Assembly (NCBI GenBank): GCA_028280565.1
Contig: JANQLQ010000228.1
Location: 18,549 to 82,548, forward strand
DNA length: 64,000 bases
Direction: 5' to 3'
Source of the DNA: Fulvivirga sp.
GTDB taxonomy: Bacteria; Bacteroidota; Bacteroidia; Cytophagales; Cyclobacteriaceae
Position 1 is the stretch's first letter; each line of letters starts with the position of its first letter. The position numbers were made by a program, and so were the translations under genes. The notes under the pieces are model-generated. The model ran no database searches. It worked only from the letters and a program-made list of their open reading frames with translations, and was not told where the DNA came from. This document shows positions 1-9,779 of the stretch, one piece after another.

Positions 1-1578
1 GAAAGGGCATACAGAGCCTCAAACTATACTTTTGACAATATCTTATCCTATGTGACTTCATTGTATAAAAATGAATTCGATTTTACTGCTGGTTACGTTG
101 TACAGAAAGCACGTTTAGATAATTTGTCAGGTAATGGGGAGCAATTTCCAGATGATCTAATCCCCTATCTTTCTGCTGCCAGTGAGACTTCCTCTTCTTC
201 TAATATCGATGGATGGGGGCTCGTGGCCTTTTTGGGAAGAGTCAACTACGCCCATGATCACAAGTATTTACTCTCCGCCTCTTACAGGAGAGAAGGCAGT
301 TCCAGGTTTGGCAAGAACAATAAATGGGGCGATTTTCCTGCTTTTTCATTAGGTTGGAGAGTTTCTGAAGAGGCTTTTTTTCCGCGGAACGCTTTTGTCT
401 CTGACCTCAAGTTAAGAGGTAGTTGGGGGGTAACAGGAAACAACAATATAGGTGATTTCACACACTTGGCTCGCTTATCGGCTAATAATTATGTATTGGG
501 CGGCCAATTGGCAGGAGGAAGAGTAATTTCCAATTTCGGAAACCCCGATTTAAAATGGGAGACATCAAGGCAATGGGATGTAGGATTAGATGTAGGGCTT
601 TTTGATGACAAAATCATGGTGGTGACGGAGTTTTACCAAAGAACAACCGAAGATATGTTATTGCCACTGCAGGTTCCCGCCACTACCGGGTTTGGCAACG
701 CACTTTCCAATATTGGAAAAGTAGAAAATAAAGGTTTTGAACTTGGTATCAATTACAGGGAAACCTTCGGTGATTTCAGGGTTAGAACAAATTTTAATAT
801 CGCATTCAATAGAAATGAAATTTTAGCCTTGGATGGTGATTTGGAAGAGATCTTTGTAAGCAACGATTTCTACGGCGGAAATAATATTTTCAGGGTTGGA
901 CAGCCAATAGGTATGCTTTATGGTTTTAAAAAATTGAAAATATTTGAAACAGAAGAAGAAATCTCCAACGCCCCGTCACATCCGGGAAATACGGTAGGCA
1001 CCTATCAATATGAAGATGTAAATGGTGATGGTCAAATCACTTACGATCGACAGGACTGGACCATTATCGGTAATCCGAACCCGGATTTTACCTGGGGACT
1101 CAATATAAACCTGGAATACAAAAATTTTGATTTAAGTATGAACTTCACCGGAGCACAAAATTATGATTTGTTCAGGAATATAGAACCTTTTACGATGAAT
1201 GTAGACGGGGTGTTCAACGTGGATGCCAGGATGATCAATAGATGGCGGTCTCCCGGTAATCCTGGTATTGGGGAATGGGCTAGCACCGGAAATTTTCAAT
1301 TTACTCGGGAAGCCAGTTCAAGGTTTGTATACGATGCCAGTCACTTGTGGTTTAGGACGCTTACCTTAGGATACAATTTCCCTGAAATCAGCGAAGCATT
1401 TGATCTAAGGTTTTACAGCACCATCGATAACTTTCTTTTATTCACCAATTATCCCGGTAACAACCCGGAATCCAATTCCGGTAATCCTTTTAATCCTCAA
1501 ACAGTTACTATCGGGGTGGACAATGATCACTATCCTGTACCAAGGACATTCTCATTAGGATTAAATATTAACTTTTAA
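1..1578 (+). CDS. SusC/RagA-family TonB-linked outer-membrane transporter, C-terminal part (5' end outside window)
   Basis: This is the C-terminal half of a SusC-type TonB-dependent transporter, which imports oligosaccharides across the outer membrane with a SusD lid. The frame is open from base 1 (the preceding codons read ERAYRASNYTFDN), so the GTG start at 52 in the ORF track is only the first possible start inside the window. Family signs are beta-barrel repeats such as SYRREGSSRFG, LRGSWGVTGN and NKGFELGINYR, and a terminal strand ending in SLGLNINF with a C-terminal Phe. A SusD gene follows after 8 bases, so the two form an operon. The plug and any STN domain cannot be judged because they lie outside the window. 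The substrate is unknown; the downstream GH106 enzymes suggest a rhamnose-containing glycan. Confidence 0.93.
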   Translation, partial: ERAYRASNYTFDNILSYVTSLYKNEFDFTAGYVVQKARLDNLSGNGEQFPDDLIPYLSAASETSSSSNIDGWGLVAFLGRVNYAHDHKYLLSASYRREGSSRFGKNNKWGDFPAFSLGWRVSEEAFFPRNAFVSDLKLRGSWGVTGNNNIGDFTHLARLSANNYVLGGQLAGGRVISNFGNPDLKWETSRQWDVGLDVGLFDDKIMVVTEFYQRTTEDMLLPLQVPATTGFGNALSNIGKVENKGFELGINYRETFGDFRVRTNFNIAFNRNEILALDGDLEEIFVSNDFYGGNNIFRVGQPIGMLYGFKKLKIFETEEEISNAPSHPGNTVGTYQYEDVNGDGQITYDRQDWTIIGNPNPDFTWGLNINLEYKNFDLSMNFTGAQNYDLFRNIEPFTMNVDGVFNVDARMINRWRSPGNPGIGEWASTGNFQFTREASSRFVYDASHLWFRTLTLGYNFPEISEAFDLRFYSTIDNFLLFTNYPGNNPESNSGNPFNPQTVTIGVDNDHYPVPRTFSLGLNINF

Positions 1579-1586
1579 AAAAGTGA

Positions 1587-3101
1587 ATGATGAAAAAGTA
1601 TTTAAGAACATATTTTGTATTTACTATGTCAATAGTATCCTTTTCTTGTACTGGAGATTTTTTGGAAATTGACGACCCGAATAGTGTTATAGTGGGCAAC
1701 TTTTATAGTAATGAAACAGAAGTTGAACAAGCCTTAAACGGTATCTACGGACAACTACAGGGAATCATTGGAGGTCAGTTTGTTTTCAATGAATTGATAA
1801 CAGATAACACAACGATCCACTTGAATGCGCAGGATAGAGGACAGGTAGACCGTATTGAAGCATTTGAAACATGGACCATTGCTTCAGCGAATGTAAATAT
1901 TGATCAAATGTATTCCGGGTATTACAACAGCCTCCATAACATCAATACAACACTAGCCCGAATTAAGGAGTCCGGCTTACAAGGTACGGGTAAGATTGAT
2001 CAATATACAGGGGAATTGTTATTTTTAAGAGCTTATTATTACTATAATTTAGTACACTATTTCGGCCCTGTTATCTTACTTACCGAACCACTGGAATCCG
2101 TTGGAGGTTCTCGAACTTTAACCCGATCTTCCGAAGAAGACACTTATAACCAGGTCATAGCTGATTTAACGGAAGCCAGCGCACTTTTACCTGAAAAACA
2201 AGCCTATCCAGGCAGTGATATCGGAAGAGTTCCCAAGGGGGCAGCATTGACGCTTTTGGGTAAAGTCTTTCTAACACTAGGGAGATACGGTGAAGCTATC
2301 ACTGAATTGGATAAAGTTTTGGGGAACTATAGTTTGCTGCCTGGTTATGAGGATATTTTTGATCCGAATAATAAAAATCATGCAGAATCTATATTTGAAG
2401 TCCAGTTTTTGGGAGGTAATAATTTGGGAGAACATAGTGGTTTTGCCTATACTTTTGCCCCATTATTTTCCAATGGAATTATCACTGGTTTTCCAGCTGT
2501 GGCTACCGGTGGGTTTAATATGCCAACCAATGACCTGATCAACGATTACGAACCGGGTGATCTTAGAAAGGATGCTTCTCTTAGAGAAGGATATACCGAT
2601 AATGGTACATTTGTAAACATCCCTTACATTATAAAGTATACACATGAGCATGCACTTCCGGGAAGAACAGATACTAATTGGCCTGTTTTAAGATATGCAG
2701 ATGTTCTGTTAATGCTTGCCGAGGCCATTAACGAACAATCCGGGCCCACGGGACAAGCCTATGCATACTTGAATGAAGTGAGAAACAGGGCCGGTCTAAG
2801 TAGTTTAAGCGGATTGAATACGGCGTCTTTCAGGGAAGCTGTTTTTCATGAAAGAAGAATTGAACTTGCTTTTGAAAACCATAGATGGTTTGATGTAAGA
2901 AGACAATATTCCAATGCCGAGCTGGTAAGTTTATTCAATCGTCATGGTCAAGATGAATTAGAGAGCCCTACTATTGATCGATCAGGGGTTCCATTCGGTG
3001 GAAATGATTATGATTTCCAGGAATATGAAATTCTGTTCCCAATTCCCGATAGTCAAATTTCATTGCAAAGGGGATCATTGCGGCAAAATCCCGAATACTA
3101 A
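1587..3101 (+). CDS. RagB/SusD family nutrient-uptake outer-membrane lipoprotein
   Basis: This is the surface glycan-binding partner of the SusC upstream. The N-terminus has a signal peptide and a lipobox (IVSFSC, Cys at about residue 21), so it is probably a lipidated surface protein. SusD hallmarks include FLEIDDPNSV after the lipobox, TPR-like helices (LFLRAYYYYNLVHYFG), VLRYADVLLMLAEA, LNEVRNRAGL, FHERRIELAFENHRWFDVRR, and a C-terminal segment reading ILFPIPDSQI. At 504 residues it has the usual family length. Two ATGs stand in tandem (MMKK); the first was kept. The pair SusC-SusD with two GH106-like enzymes after it makes a small polysaccharide utilisation locus. Confidence 0.95.
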   Translation: MMKKYLRTYFVFTMSIVSFSCTGDFLEIDDPNSVIVGNFYSNETEVEQALNGIYGQLQGIIGGQFVFNELITDNTTIHLNAQDRGQVDRIEAFETWTIASANVNIDQMYSGYYNSLHNINTTLARIKESGLQGTGKIDQYTGELLFLRAYYYYNLVHYFGPVILLTEPLESVGGSRTLTRSSEEDTYNQVIADLTEASALLPEKQAYPGSDIGRVPKGAALTLLGKVFLTLGRYGEAITELDKVLGNYSLLPGYEDIFDPNNKNHAESIFEVQFLGGNNLGEHSGFAYTFAPLFSNGIITGFPAVATGGFNMPTNDLINDYEPGDLRKDASLREGYTDNGTFVNIPYIIKYTHEHALPGRTDTNWPVLRYADVLLMLAEAINEQSGPTGQAYAYLNEVRNRAGLSSLSGLNTASFREAVFHERRIELAFENHRWFDVRRQYSNAELVSLFNRHGQDELESPTIDRSGVPFGGNDYDFQEYEILFPIPDSQISLQRGSLRQNPEY

Positions 3102-3237
3102 AACGATGCGTGGAGCATGAAAGTACTTTTAGAAAGCATCTTCATCCTTCACTGATCTTAAACCGTTCATACCGCTTATTTATTCCACCATTTGACGCGG
3201 CTCTAATACAAAAAAACTGAAATTATTTACGCAATTC

Positions 3238-6200
3238 ATGAAATGTATGAAGACGATTATTTGTATGCTTTTTTCTTTGGTTCTACTCTTTTTCACCAAA
3301 GCTCTGTCACAGGAAAAGGTAGATGTTAAAACCTGGAAGTCTGACTTTCAAAATCCTCCCACATCAAGCTGGCCAGGGGTTTATTGGTATTTTATGGACG
3401 GCAATATGTCTGCGAAAGGTATGACAGAAGATTTGGAATCGATGAAAAACTCAGGGATATCCAGCGTTATATTTTTGGAAGTAAATGTGGGAGTGCCAAG
3501 AGGTAATGTGGAATTTTTGAGCGAGGAATGGCAAAACCTGTTTGTTCACGCAGTAAATGAATGCAAGAGGCTTGGGATCGAGATGATCCTGGGTGTCGGT
3601 CCCGGGTGGACAGGGAGCGGAGGGCCATGGGTACAGGCCAAAGAGTCCATGCAACACCTTGTAGCTAGTAGCCTGGAGGTGGATCACACCACCGAATTTC
3701 CCTTGAGCCTTCCTACACCACAACCTAAAAAACCCTATTTTGGAGAGAATAGCCTCACCTCGAAGCTGGCAGAGAAAAGGTTGGAATATTACAAGGACGT
3801 CGCTGTTTTGGCCTTTCCAAAATCTTTAAAGGAAATTGACCCTATAAAGAATATAGACGAGAAAGCACTGTATTACCGGGCTCCTTATACTTCCGTACCG
3901 GGTACAAGGCAATTCATCCCCTTTAAAAGGAATTTTAAGGAACCCTCCGGGAATTCCGTCATTCAATTTGATGAAATGGTAGATCTATCTGGTCAACTCA
4001 ACCAGGAAGGCATTCTAAACTGGCGTCCCCCGGATGATCGTATATGGACTATCATGCGATTTGGCGCTAGAAACAATGGAGCCATTACAAGGCCCGCGCC
4101 TGTTCCTGGCCTAGGTTTTGAATCGGACAAATTCGACACGGTTGCCATTAAAAATCATTTGGATAACTATGTGGGAAAATTATTCAAAAAGCTGGAATTC
4201 ACCTCGGCCGAAGGAAAAGGAGGACTAAAGCGACTTCATATGGATAGCTGGGAGATGGGAGCACAGAATTGGACCGGAAGTTTCAGGGAGGAGTTCACAA
4301 ATCGCAGGGGATACGATCCGCTGTTCTATTTTCCGGTTTATGCCGGACATGTCGTTGGCAACGAAGAGATCAGTGAACGTTTTTTATGGGATCTTCGCCA
4401 GACATCACAAGAGCTAATTTTGGAAAGGCATGCTCAATATACCAGGGATTACGCGCATAGTTACGGTTTAAAGCTTTCAATTGAGCCCTATGATATGAAT
4501 CCCACAGCGGATTTGGAATTAGGTAACATTGCCGATGTGATCATGGCAGAATTTTGGAGTGATGGCTTTGGATTCAACAGTGCCTTTTCAGTGATAGAAG
4601 CAGCTTCAATAGCCCATATAAAAGGGCAAGCTATCCTGCCGGCCGAGTCTTTTACTTCACAAGGGGAAGGATTCAGGCAATTTCCCGGTTCCATGAAAAA
4701 TCAAACGGATTGGGCCTTTGCACAGGGCATAAATAAGCTAATGTTTCACACCTTCCAACACCAGCCTTTAAATAACACGTTAAAGCCAGGCATGACCATG
4801 GGGCCGTATGGTGTACACTGGAACCGAAACCAGGCCTGGTGGCCAATGGTTGGTGCCTATCACACCTATGTTTCAAGAGTTCAGTATATGCTGAGCAAAG
4901 GCCGTACTTCAGCGGATATTTTATATTTAACCCCTGGGGGTTCGCCTCATGTTTTCAAGGCCCCGCCGTCCGCTCTCATTGCCGCAAATTCGGCTTTGCC
5001 CGATCGCAAAGGTTACAATTTTGATGGTTGTGCGCCGTCGCAGTTAACTTCAGCACAGGTTAAGGATCGTAAAATAGTATTTCCCGGTGGCGCAACATAC
5101 AGCGCGCTGATATTACCCTATACACCAGCTATGACACCTGCGCTTCTTAATAAGATCTATACTCTCTTACTTGATGGGGCCACCGTCATCGGACTTCCAC
5201 CGGAAAGGTCTCCTTCCCTGGCCGACTACCCAAAATGCGATAACGATATTAAGATGCTGGTCAATAAGATCTGGGGTAACACACCGAATCCTTCCCAAAT
5301 TGTATCTAAAACCGTAGGAAAAGGAAAAATTGTTTGGGGCGGTGAAATCAGGATGCCTGGAAATGATACTATTATGTACCCCGGTTATGAAATCACCGGT
5401 AACATTCTCATGAAAATGGACCTCCCGCTCGATTTTGACCCAGACGGAGATGTGCGGTATACACATAGAACTTCAGAGAATTATGATATTTACTTTGTGT
5501 CCAACCGGACGCCAGATAGCCTCTCTGCTAATTGTGTTTTCAGATCCACCAAAGGTAACCCGGAATTATGGGACCCTATCACCGGTGACATTAGGCCGTT
5601 GCCTACATTCCAGGAAAACGAAAATACGACCACTATCCCCATGATATTCGGACCACATACCAGTTACCTGGTCGTGTTTGGAATAAATTCTTCCATAGAT
5701 CGACAGGTTCCAGGAAATTTTCCGGTTCTGTCTGAGTCAGTGAACATAGAAGGCCCCTGGATGGTTTCGTTTGACACCTTATGGGGAGGACCTGGTAATA
5801 TTGAATTTAAAAATCTATTGGATTGGACCAGCAGCGCCGACCCCGGCATAAAATATTACTCGGGAAAGGCTATCTACAAAAAAGCATTCCATATTTCCAA
5901 ACGACAGTTGGCTAACAAGAAGCAGGATTTTTACCTGGATTTGGGAAAACTGGAAAATATTGCCAGGGTATACCTTAATGGCCAAGAAGTTGGCATTGTA
6001 TGGACGAATCATCTATTAAATATCACACGCTATTTGAAAAAAGGAAAAAATAACCTTGAAATAGAAGTGGCAAATCTTTGGGTAAATAGATTAATAGGTG
6101 ATGAAAATTATGAAAATGATCAATCTGAAAATGGCGATTGGCCTTCCTGGTTAGAAAATGGTGAAAAAAGACCCACCAAGCGATATACGTTTGTTACTCA

Positions 6201-6276
6201 CAATTTTTATCGAAGGAATGACCCATTGCTGGCATCGGGGTTAATGGGACCTGTTAGAATACTTATTGGCCGATAA
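3238..6276 (+). CDS. GH106-type glycosyl hydrolase (alpha-L-rhamnosidase-like), secreted
   Basis: This is probably a secreted or periplasmic alpha-L-rhamnosidase of the GH106 type. A Sec signal peptide ends near ALSQ (about residue 25). The typical opening FQNPP followed by PGVYWYFMDGNMS is present. The centre carries LHMDSWEMGAQNW followed by NRRGYDP (from about residue 333) and LPAESFTSQGEGF (about residue 466), both acid-rich motifs that I associate with GH106 active sites. The C-terminal roughly 150 residues look like a GH2-type sugar-binding jelly roll (YYSGKAIYKKAF, LDLGKLENIARVYLNGQEVG). The length of 1012 residues suits the family. It lies 136 bases after SusD and is followed by a second, more distant GH106-like gene. 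The exact linkage and the aglycone sugar cannot be told from sequence. Confidence 0.85.
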   Translation: MKCMKTIICMLFSLVLLFFTKALSQEKVDVKTWKSDFQNPPTSSWPGVYWYFMDGNMSAKGMTEDLESMKNSGISSVIFLEVNVGVPRGNVEFLSEEWQNLFVHAVNECKRLGIEMILGVGPGWTGSGGPWVQAKESMQHLVASSLEVDHTTEFPLSLPTPQPKKPYFGENSLTSKLAEKRLEYYKDVAVLAFPKSLKEIDPIKNIDEKALYYRAPYTSVPGTRQFIPFKRNFKEPSGNSVIQFDEMVDLSGQLNQEGILNWRPPDDRIWTIMRFGARNNGAITRPAPVPGLGFESDKFDTVAIKNHLDNYVGKLFKKLEFTSAEGKGGLKRLHMDSWEMGAQNWTGSFREEFTNRRGYDPLFYFPVYAGHVVGNEEISERFLWDLRQTSQELILERHAQYTRDYAHSYGLKLSIEPYDMNPTADLELGNIADVIMAEFWSDGFGFNSAFSVIEAASIAHIKGQAILPAESFTSQGEGFRQFPGSMKNQTDWAFAQGINKLMFHTFQHQPLNNTLKPGMTMGPYGVHWNRNQAWWPMVGAYHTYVSRVQYMLSKGRTSADILYLTPGGSPHVFKAPPSALIAANSALPDRKGYNFDGCAPSQLTSAQVKDRKIVFPGGATYSALILPYTPAMTPALLNKIYTLLLDGATVIGLPPERSPSLADYPKCDNDIKMLVNKIWGNTPNPSQIVSKTVGKGKIVWGGEIRMPGNDTIMYPGYEITGNILMKMDLPLDFDPDGDVRYTHRTSENYDIYFVSNRTPDSLSANCVFRSTKGNPELWDPITGDIRPLPTFQENENTTTIPMIFGPHTSYLVVFGINSSIDRQVPGNFPVLSESVNIEGPWMVSFDTLWGGPGNIEFKNLLDWTSSADPGIKYYSGKAIYKKAFHISKRQLANKKQDFYLDLGKLENIARVYLNGQEVGIVWTNHLLNITRYLKKGKNNLEIEVANLWVNRLIGDENYENDQSENGDWPSWLENGEKRPTKRYTFVTHNFYRRNDPLLASGLMGPVRILIGR

Positions 6277-6471
6277 AAAGGATGAGTAAGGTACCTTAAA
6301 TAGGCACAACTGTGAGGCAAATAACCATTTTTGCGGATAGCCAAAGATATGTCGACTTGATGGCGCGAGTGCAATTCCTGAGGGATCTAAACAGAGCCCG
6401 TGCTACATTTTATCTATTGCCTTACACGCAGTTATTTTTTTAAAATGGATGTATAATCGATTAAATGACCA

Positions 6472-9306
6472 ATGAAAAGAAGAGATTTTGTTAAAAATAG
6501 CGTCCTTACCACGCCAGGCGTGTTTTTTGTTCATTCGGTTTTAGGAAATGCCAACCCTGTCTTAAAGACCGATAATGTTGATGAGCTTTTTGAAGGATTT
6601 CAAAACCCGCCTGTTGATTCCCGTCTTTTTGTCCGGTGGTGGTGGAATGGGAACAGGCTTGAGAAACAGGAAATTTTGCGTGAGCTGGACGTTATGAAAG
6701 TGGCTGGGATCGGGGGGGTTGAAATTAATCCCATTGCTTTCCCCGGAGATACAGATCCTGTGGGAGTAAAGGCATTGACTATTTTTGAAGATGACTGGCT
6801 GGACATGTTACAAACAGCCCTCCAAGGGGCCAAGGATCGTGGAATGGTTTGTGATATGATCGTAGGTTCCGGTTGGCCTTTTGGGGGTGAATTTCTTAAG
6901 AAAAAGGAGCAGTCACAAATGGTAACGATTGAGACCATAGACCTGGAAGGAGGTAAAAATTATCATTTCAAAGTAAACGAACTGTTGGAAAGGGTAGACC
7001 CTGGGCTCCATTCAAAAAACAAAACCGTTTACAAAGACCTGTTAATGGCACGGATGCTTCCAAAAAATTCAAATGAATTTACTGAGGGAGAGGACCTAAT
7101 GAGCAGCATGAGTGACCAGGAGTTGTCCGTCAGTGTCCCGGAGGGGAGTTATGTGCTATATTATGTGGTGAAACTCACTGGGTACATGGCCGTGATCAAT
7201 GGTGCGCCCGGTGCAGCAGGACCGGTGCTGAACCATTACAGTAAGGCAGCTACGGAAGACTATTTGAATAGGATCTCCGGTTTCATCAACGGGAAGATCG
7301 GGAATATGGGTGACTATATAAGGGCCATGTTTTGCGACAGTATGGAACTGGAAGGCGCCAACTGGAATGACGATCTGCCTAGTGAATTTGAAAAAAGAAG
7401 AGGTTATTCACTACTGCCCTATCTCCCTTTTGTATTAAAAAAAGTGGGACATATGGGAAATCCTCTCAACGAGGAGTATGGAACAAAATTCCCAGGTGAG
7501 GTAACAGAAGTAATAAAACGGGTAGACCTAGATTTTTATCACACCCGGATTGAGCTTTTTAAAGAACGGTTTATAGACACCTTTAATGACTGGTGCCATA
7601 AGAATAATGTAAAATCCCGGATGCAGGCCTACGGCCGAGGCATGCACCCGCTTGAAGCAAGTATGGAAATCGATATTCCAGAGTGCGAAACTTGGTTGTT
7701 TAAAGACGTCGGGAGAGAATATCCCGACACGGGATTAACAGGCCGGGCACCGAGGATGTGTAACAAATATGTTTCCTCCGGGGCTGTACTTGCGGGAAAA
7801 AAGCTAGTGAGCTGCGAGGAGATCACCAATACTGCAATGGCGTTTATGGCCACCCTGGAAAACATCAAAATTGCCGGTGATCAAAGCAATATTTCAGGAG
7901 TCAACCACTCTATATTGCACGGGTTTAACTACTCCCCGCCCGGGGCTGTTTTTCCCGGCTGGATCCGTTACGGGGCTTATTTTAACGAACAGAATACCTG
8001 GTGGCCTCATTTTCGAAAATGGGGAGATTACAAAGCTCGTATTTCCTACCTGCTGCAAAATGCTACTCCCCAGGCGAATGTGGCCATTCTTCAACCGCTT
8101 ACCGACCTGTGGCTGAAGATGGGACCACAGCGTGACCCCTTCCCTCAAAAGTGGTACCCGGAGTATCAGAATAACCTGTGGGAAGCCGTACACCAGAATG
8201 GAGGCGGCTGCGATTATATTAGTGAAAACATCATCAAAAGATCGGCTTTCGAAAAAGGACGGATGGTCTATAACAGCCGTTCCTATCATACCCTTCTTTT
8301 ACCCGAAATTGAGACACTGGACCCGGAAACCACCAAATCACTGGTCGCTTTTGCAAATGCCGGGGGGAAAATCGTTTTCATTGGAAAAAAACCTTTTAAA
8401 TCCCCTGCTTACAAAAATGGAGAAAATAGCGATGCTAGGGTGAAGAGGATAGTGAACGACCTGTTGAACCTCCCCGGTGGGAACGTTATCGAATACCCTT
8501 CACCCCAAGGGGATGTAATTGGATGGTACGGCAAACTACAGGCTGAACTGGGCCTGGCACCTTATGCCAGGTTTAATAAAACCCACAAATTTTTAAGCCA
8601 ATCGAGCTACCGGGCCGGGGAGAACCCTTTGTTTTTTATTGCCAATACCAGCTTGTCAGAACATATTTCAGTTAAGGCTGATTTCGAGGTACCAGCGGGT
8701 CTATATCCCTGGACCTGGGATCCTGAAACCGGGGAAAAGAAGATTTATCCTACGGATGGAAGCAGAAATAAACTTAACCTGGAGCTTCCCCGGGCCACTT
8801 CAATGTTGATCGTTTTTGAAAGAAGCTCCAGGGGGAAAAAACTTCAACCGTTCGATTTCAAGAGGGAGGGAAAAGAGCTGCCAGGAACATGGCAGTTACA
8901 ACTTAACCATATCAACGGAAAGACACAGCAAATGAAATTAGGTTCTTTAATAGACCTGGTCGAAAACAGCAAGACCAGGGATTTTGCAGGAGATATAATT
9001 TATGAAAAAACAGTCGCCATTGATTCCCACAAATACGAATACCTTGACCTGGGGGACGTGCAAGGCATTTCAGAACTAACCATAAATGGTGAGTACATTG
9101 GAACCAAATGGTACGGTGCACATATATTTCATGTTAAAAATGCGCTGAAAAAAGGAGAAAACAAGATCAGTGTCAAATTGACCACCATCACCGGTAATTA
9201 CCTTAAAAGCCTGGCGGATAATAAGGTAGCTCAAAACTGGACCCGACACCAGGGATATACTTCAATGGGAATTATTGGGCCTGTCAGGATTATACAAGAC
9301 AGATGA
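6472..9306 (+). CDS. Second GH106-like glycosyl hydrolase, Tat-type signal
   Basis: This is a second GH106-like hydrolase, clearly divergent from its upstream neighbour. The N-terminus MKRRDFVKNS resembles a twin-arginine signal rather than a Sec one, which hints at periplasmic delivery after folding. The family opening is altered (FQNPPVDSRLFVRWWWNGNRL). The central motif FCDSMELEGANW followed by KRRGYSLLPYLP (from about residue 286) matches the DSWE...NW...RRGY pattern of the first enzyme. CEEITNT (about residue 447) stands where the first has an Ala-Glu-Ser-Phe motif. A GH2-like sugar-binding domain closes the protein (LDLGDVQGISELTING). The 195-base gap upstream holds no gene. It probably acts with the first enzyme on different rhamnosyl linkages; that division of labour is inference. 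Confidence 0.8.
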   Translation: MKRRDFVKNSVLTTPGVFFVHSVLGNANPVLKTDNVDELFEGFQNPPVDSRLFVRWWWNGNRLEKQEILRELDVMKVAGIGGVEINPIAFPGDTDPVGVKALTIFEDDWLDMLQTALQGAKDRGMVCDMIVGSGWPFGGEFLKKKEQSQMVTIETIDLEGGKNYHFKVNELLERVDPGLHSKNKTVYKDLLMARMLPKNSNEFTEGEDLMSSMSDQELSVSVPEGSYVLYYVVKLTGYMAVINGAPGAAGPVLNHYSKAATEDYLNRISGFINGKIGNMGDYIRAMFCDSMELEGANWNDDLPSEFEKRRGYSLLPYLPFVLKKVGHMGNPLNEEYGTKFPGEVTEVIKRVDLDFYHTRIELFKERFIDTFNDWCHKNNVKSRMQAYGRGMHPLEASMEIDIPECETWLFKDVGREYPDTGLTGRAPRMCNKYVSSGAVLAGKKLVSCEEITNTAMAFMATLENIKIAGDQSNISGVNHSILHGFNYSPPGAVFPGWIRYGAYFNEQNTWWPHFRKWGDYKARISYLLQNATPQANVAILQPLTDLWLKMGPQRDPFPQKWYPEYQNNLWEAVHQNGGGCDYISENIIKRSAFEKGRMVYNSRSYHTLLLPEIETLDPETTKSLVAFANAGGKIVFIGKKPFKSPAYKNGENSDARVKRIVNDLLNLPGGNVIEYPSPQGDVIGWYGKLQAELGLAPYARFNKTHKFLSQSSYRAGENPLFFIANTSLSEHISVKADFEVPAGLYPWTWDPETGEKKIYPTDGSRNKLNLELPRATSMLIVFERSSRGKKLQPFDFKREGKELPGTWQLQLNHINGKTQQMKLGSLIDLVENSKTRDFAGDIIYEKTVAIDSHKYEYLDLGDVQGISELTINGEYIGTKWYGAHIFHVKNALKKGENKISVKLTTITGNYLKSLADNKVAQNWTRHQGYTSMGIIGPVRIIQDR

Positions 9307-9779
9307 AATGAATTCTCTGCTTTGCACGTGCTGTAGAAAATAAAACAAGACAAGGTCTTAAAAACAACATAGAACATCTCTGAAAATTCAAGTGACGTAT
9401 GGAGGGGAGACATCCAGGAACAGCTTGGCACATTTTAGGCCTGCGGGCAAGCGGCCTATAAGGGTTGGATAGCGCGTTTTGAGGGAAAATGGGCTGGGTT
9501 GTCTGCGCCCTTTTCTTTTATTTCGTTTTCTTTCTCCGAAGGGATGCCTATGGCATGGGCGTACAAAAGAAAATGAAAACTGGACTTAGAACCTCAAAAT
9601 CCCGCTTAAACTGCTCATTTTGAGGCTGGCATTACCCTATAACATTTCAAAAATGTAATCGTATTTGCCAAAATTAAACGCTTAACTATCACAGCTAATT
9701 TTCAAGAACGCCCAACATAAATTCAGACCTACTGGCACGATATCACACCAGGGATGCAGCGTATTTGCCAATCTCATAC
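9307..9779. other. Convergent intergenic region between the rhamnoside and mannan loci
   Basis: No gene is visible here. The region separates the + strand GH106 operon from the 3' end of the - strand mannan locus. It contains a short palindrome TAGGCC...GGCCTA at 9436-9458 and a terminator-like hairpin at 9486-9520. The short ORFs in the track here have no family features and were left out. Confidence 0.6.
9486..9520. terminator. Candidate bidirectional intrinsic terminator
   Basis: AAAA(t)GGGC, a 12-base loop and GCCCTTTT form an 8-bp stem with one bulged T, followed by CTTTTA. The flanking A-run and T-run would let it work on both strands, which suits its place between two convergent operons. 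Confidence 0.5.

Noticed and set aside
7894-8289. 131-residue ORF on the - strand
   Set aside because: It is a shadow of the GH106-like gene at 6472-9306.
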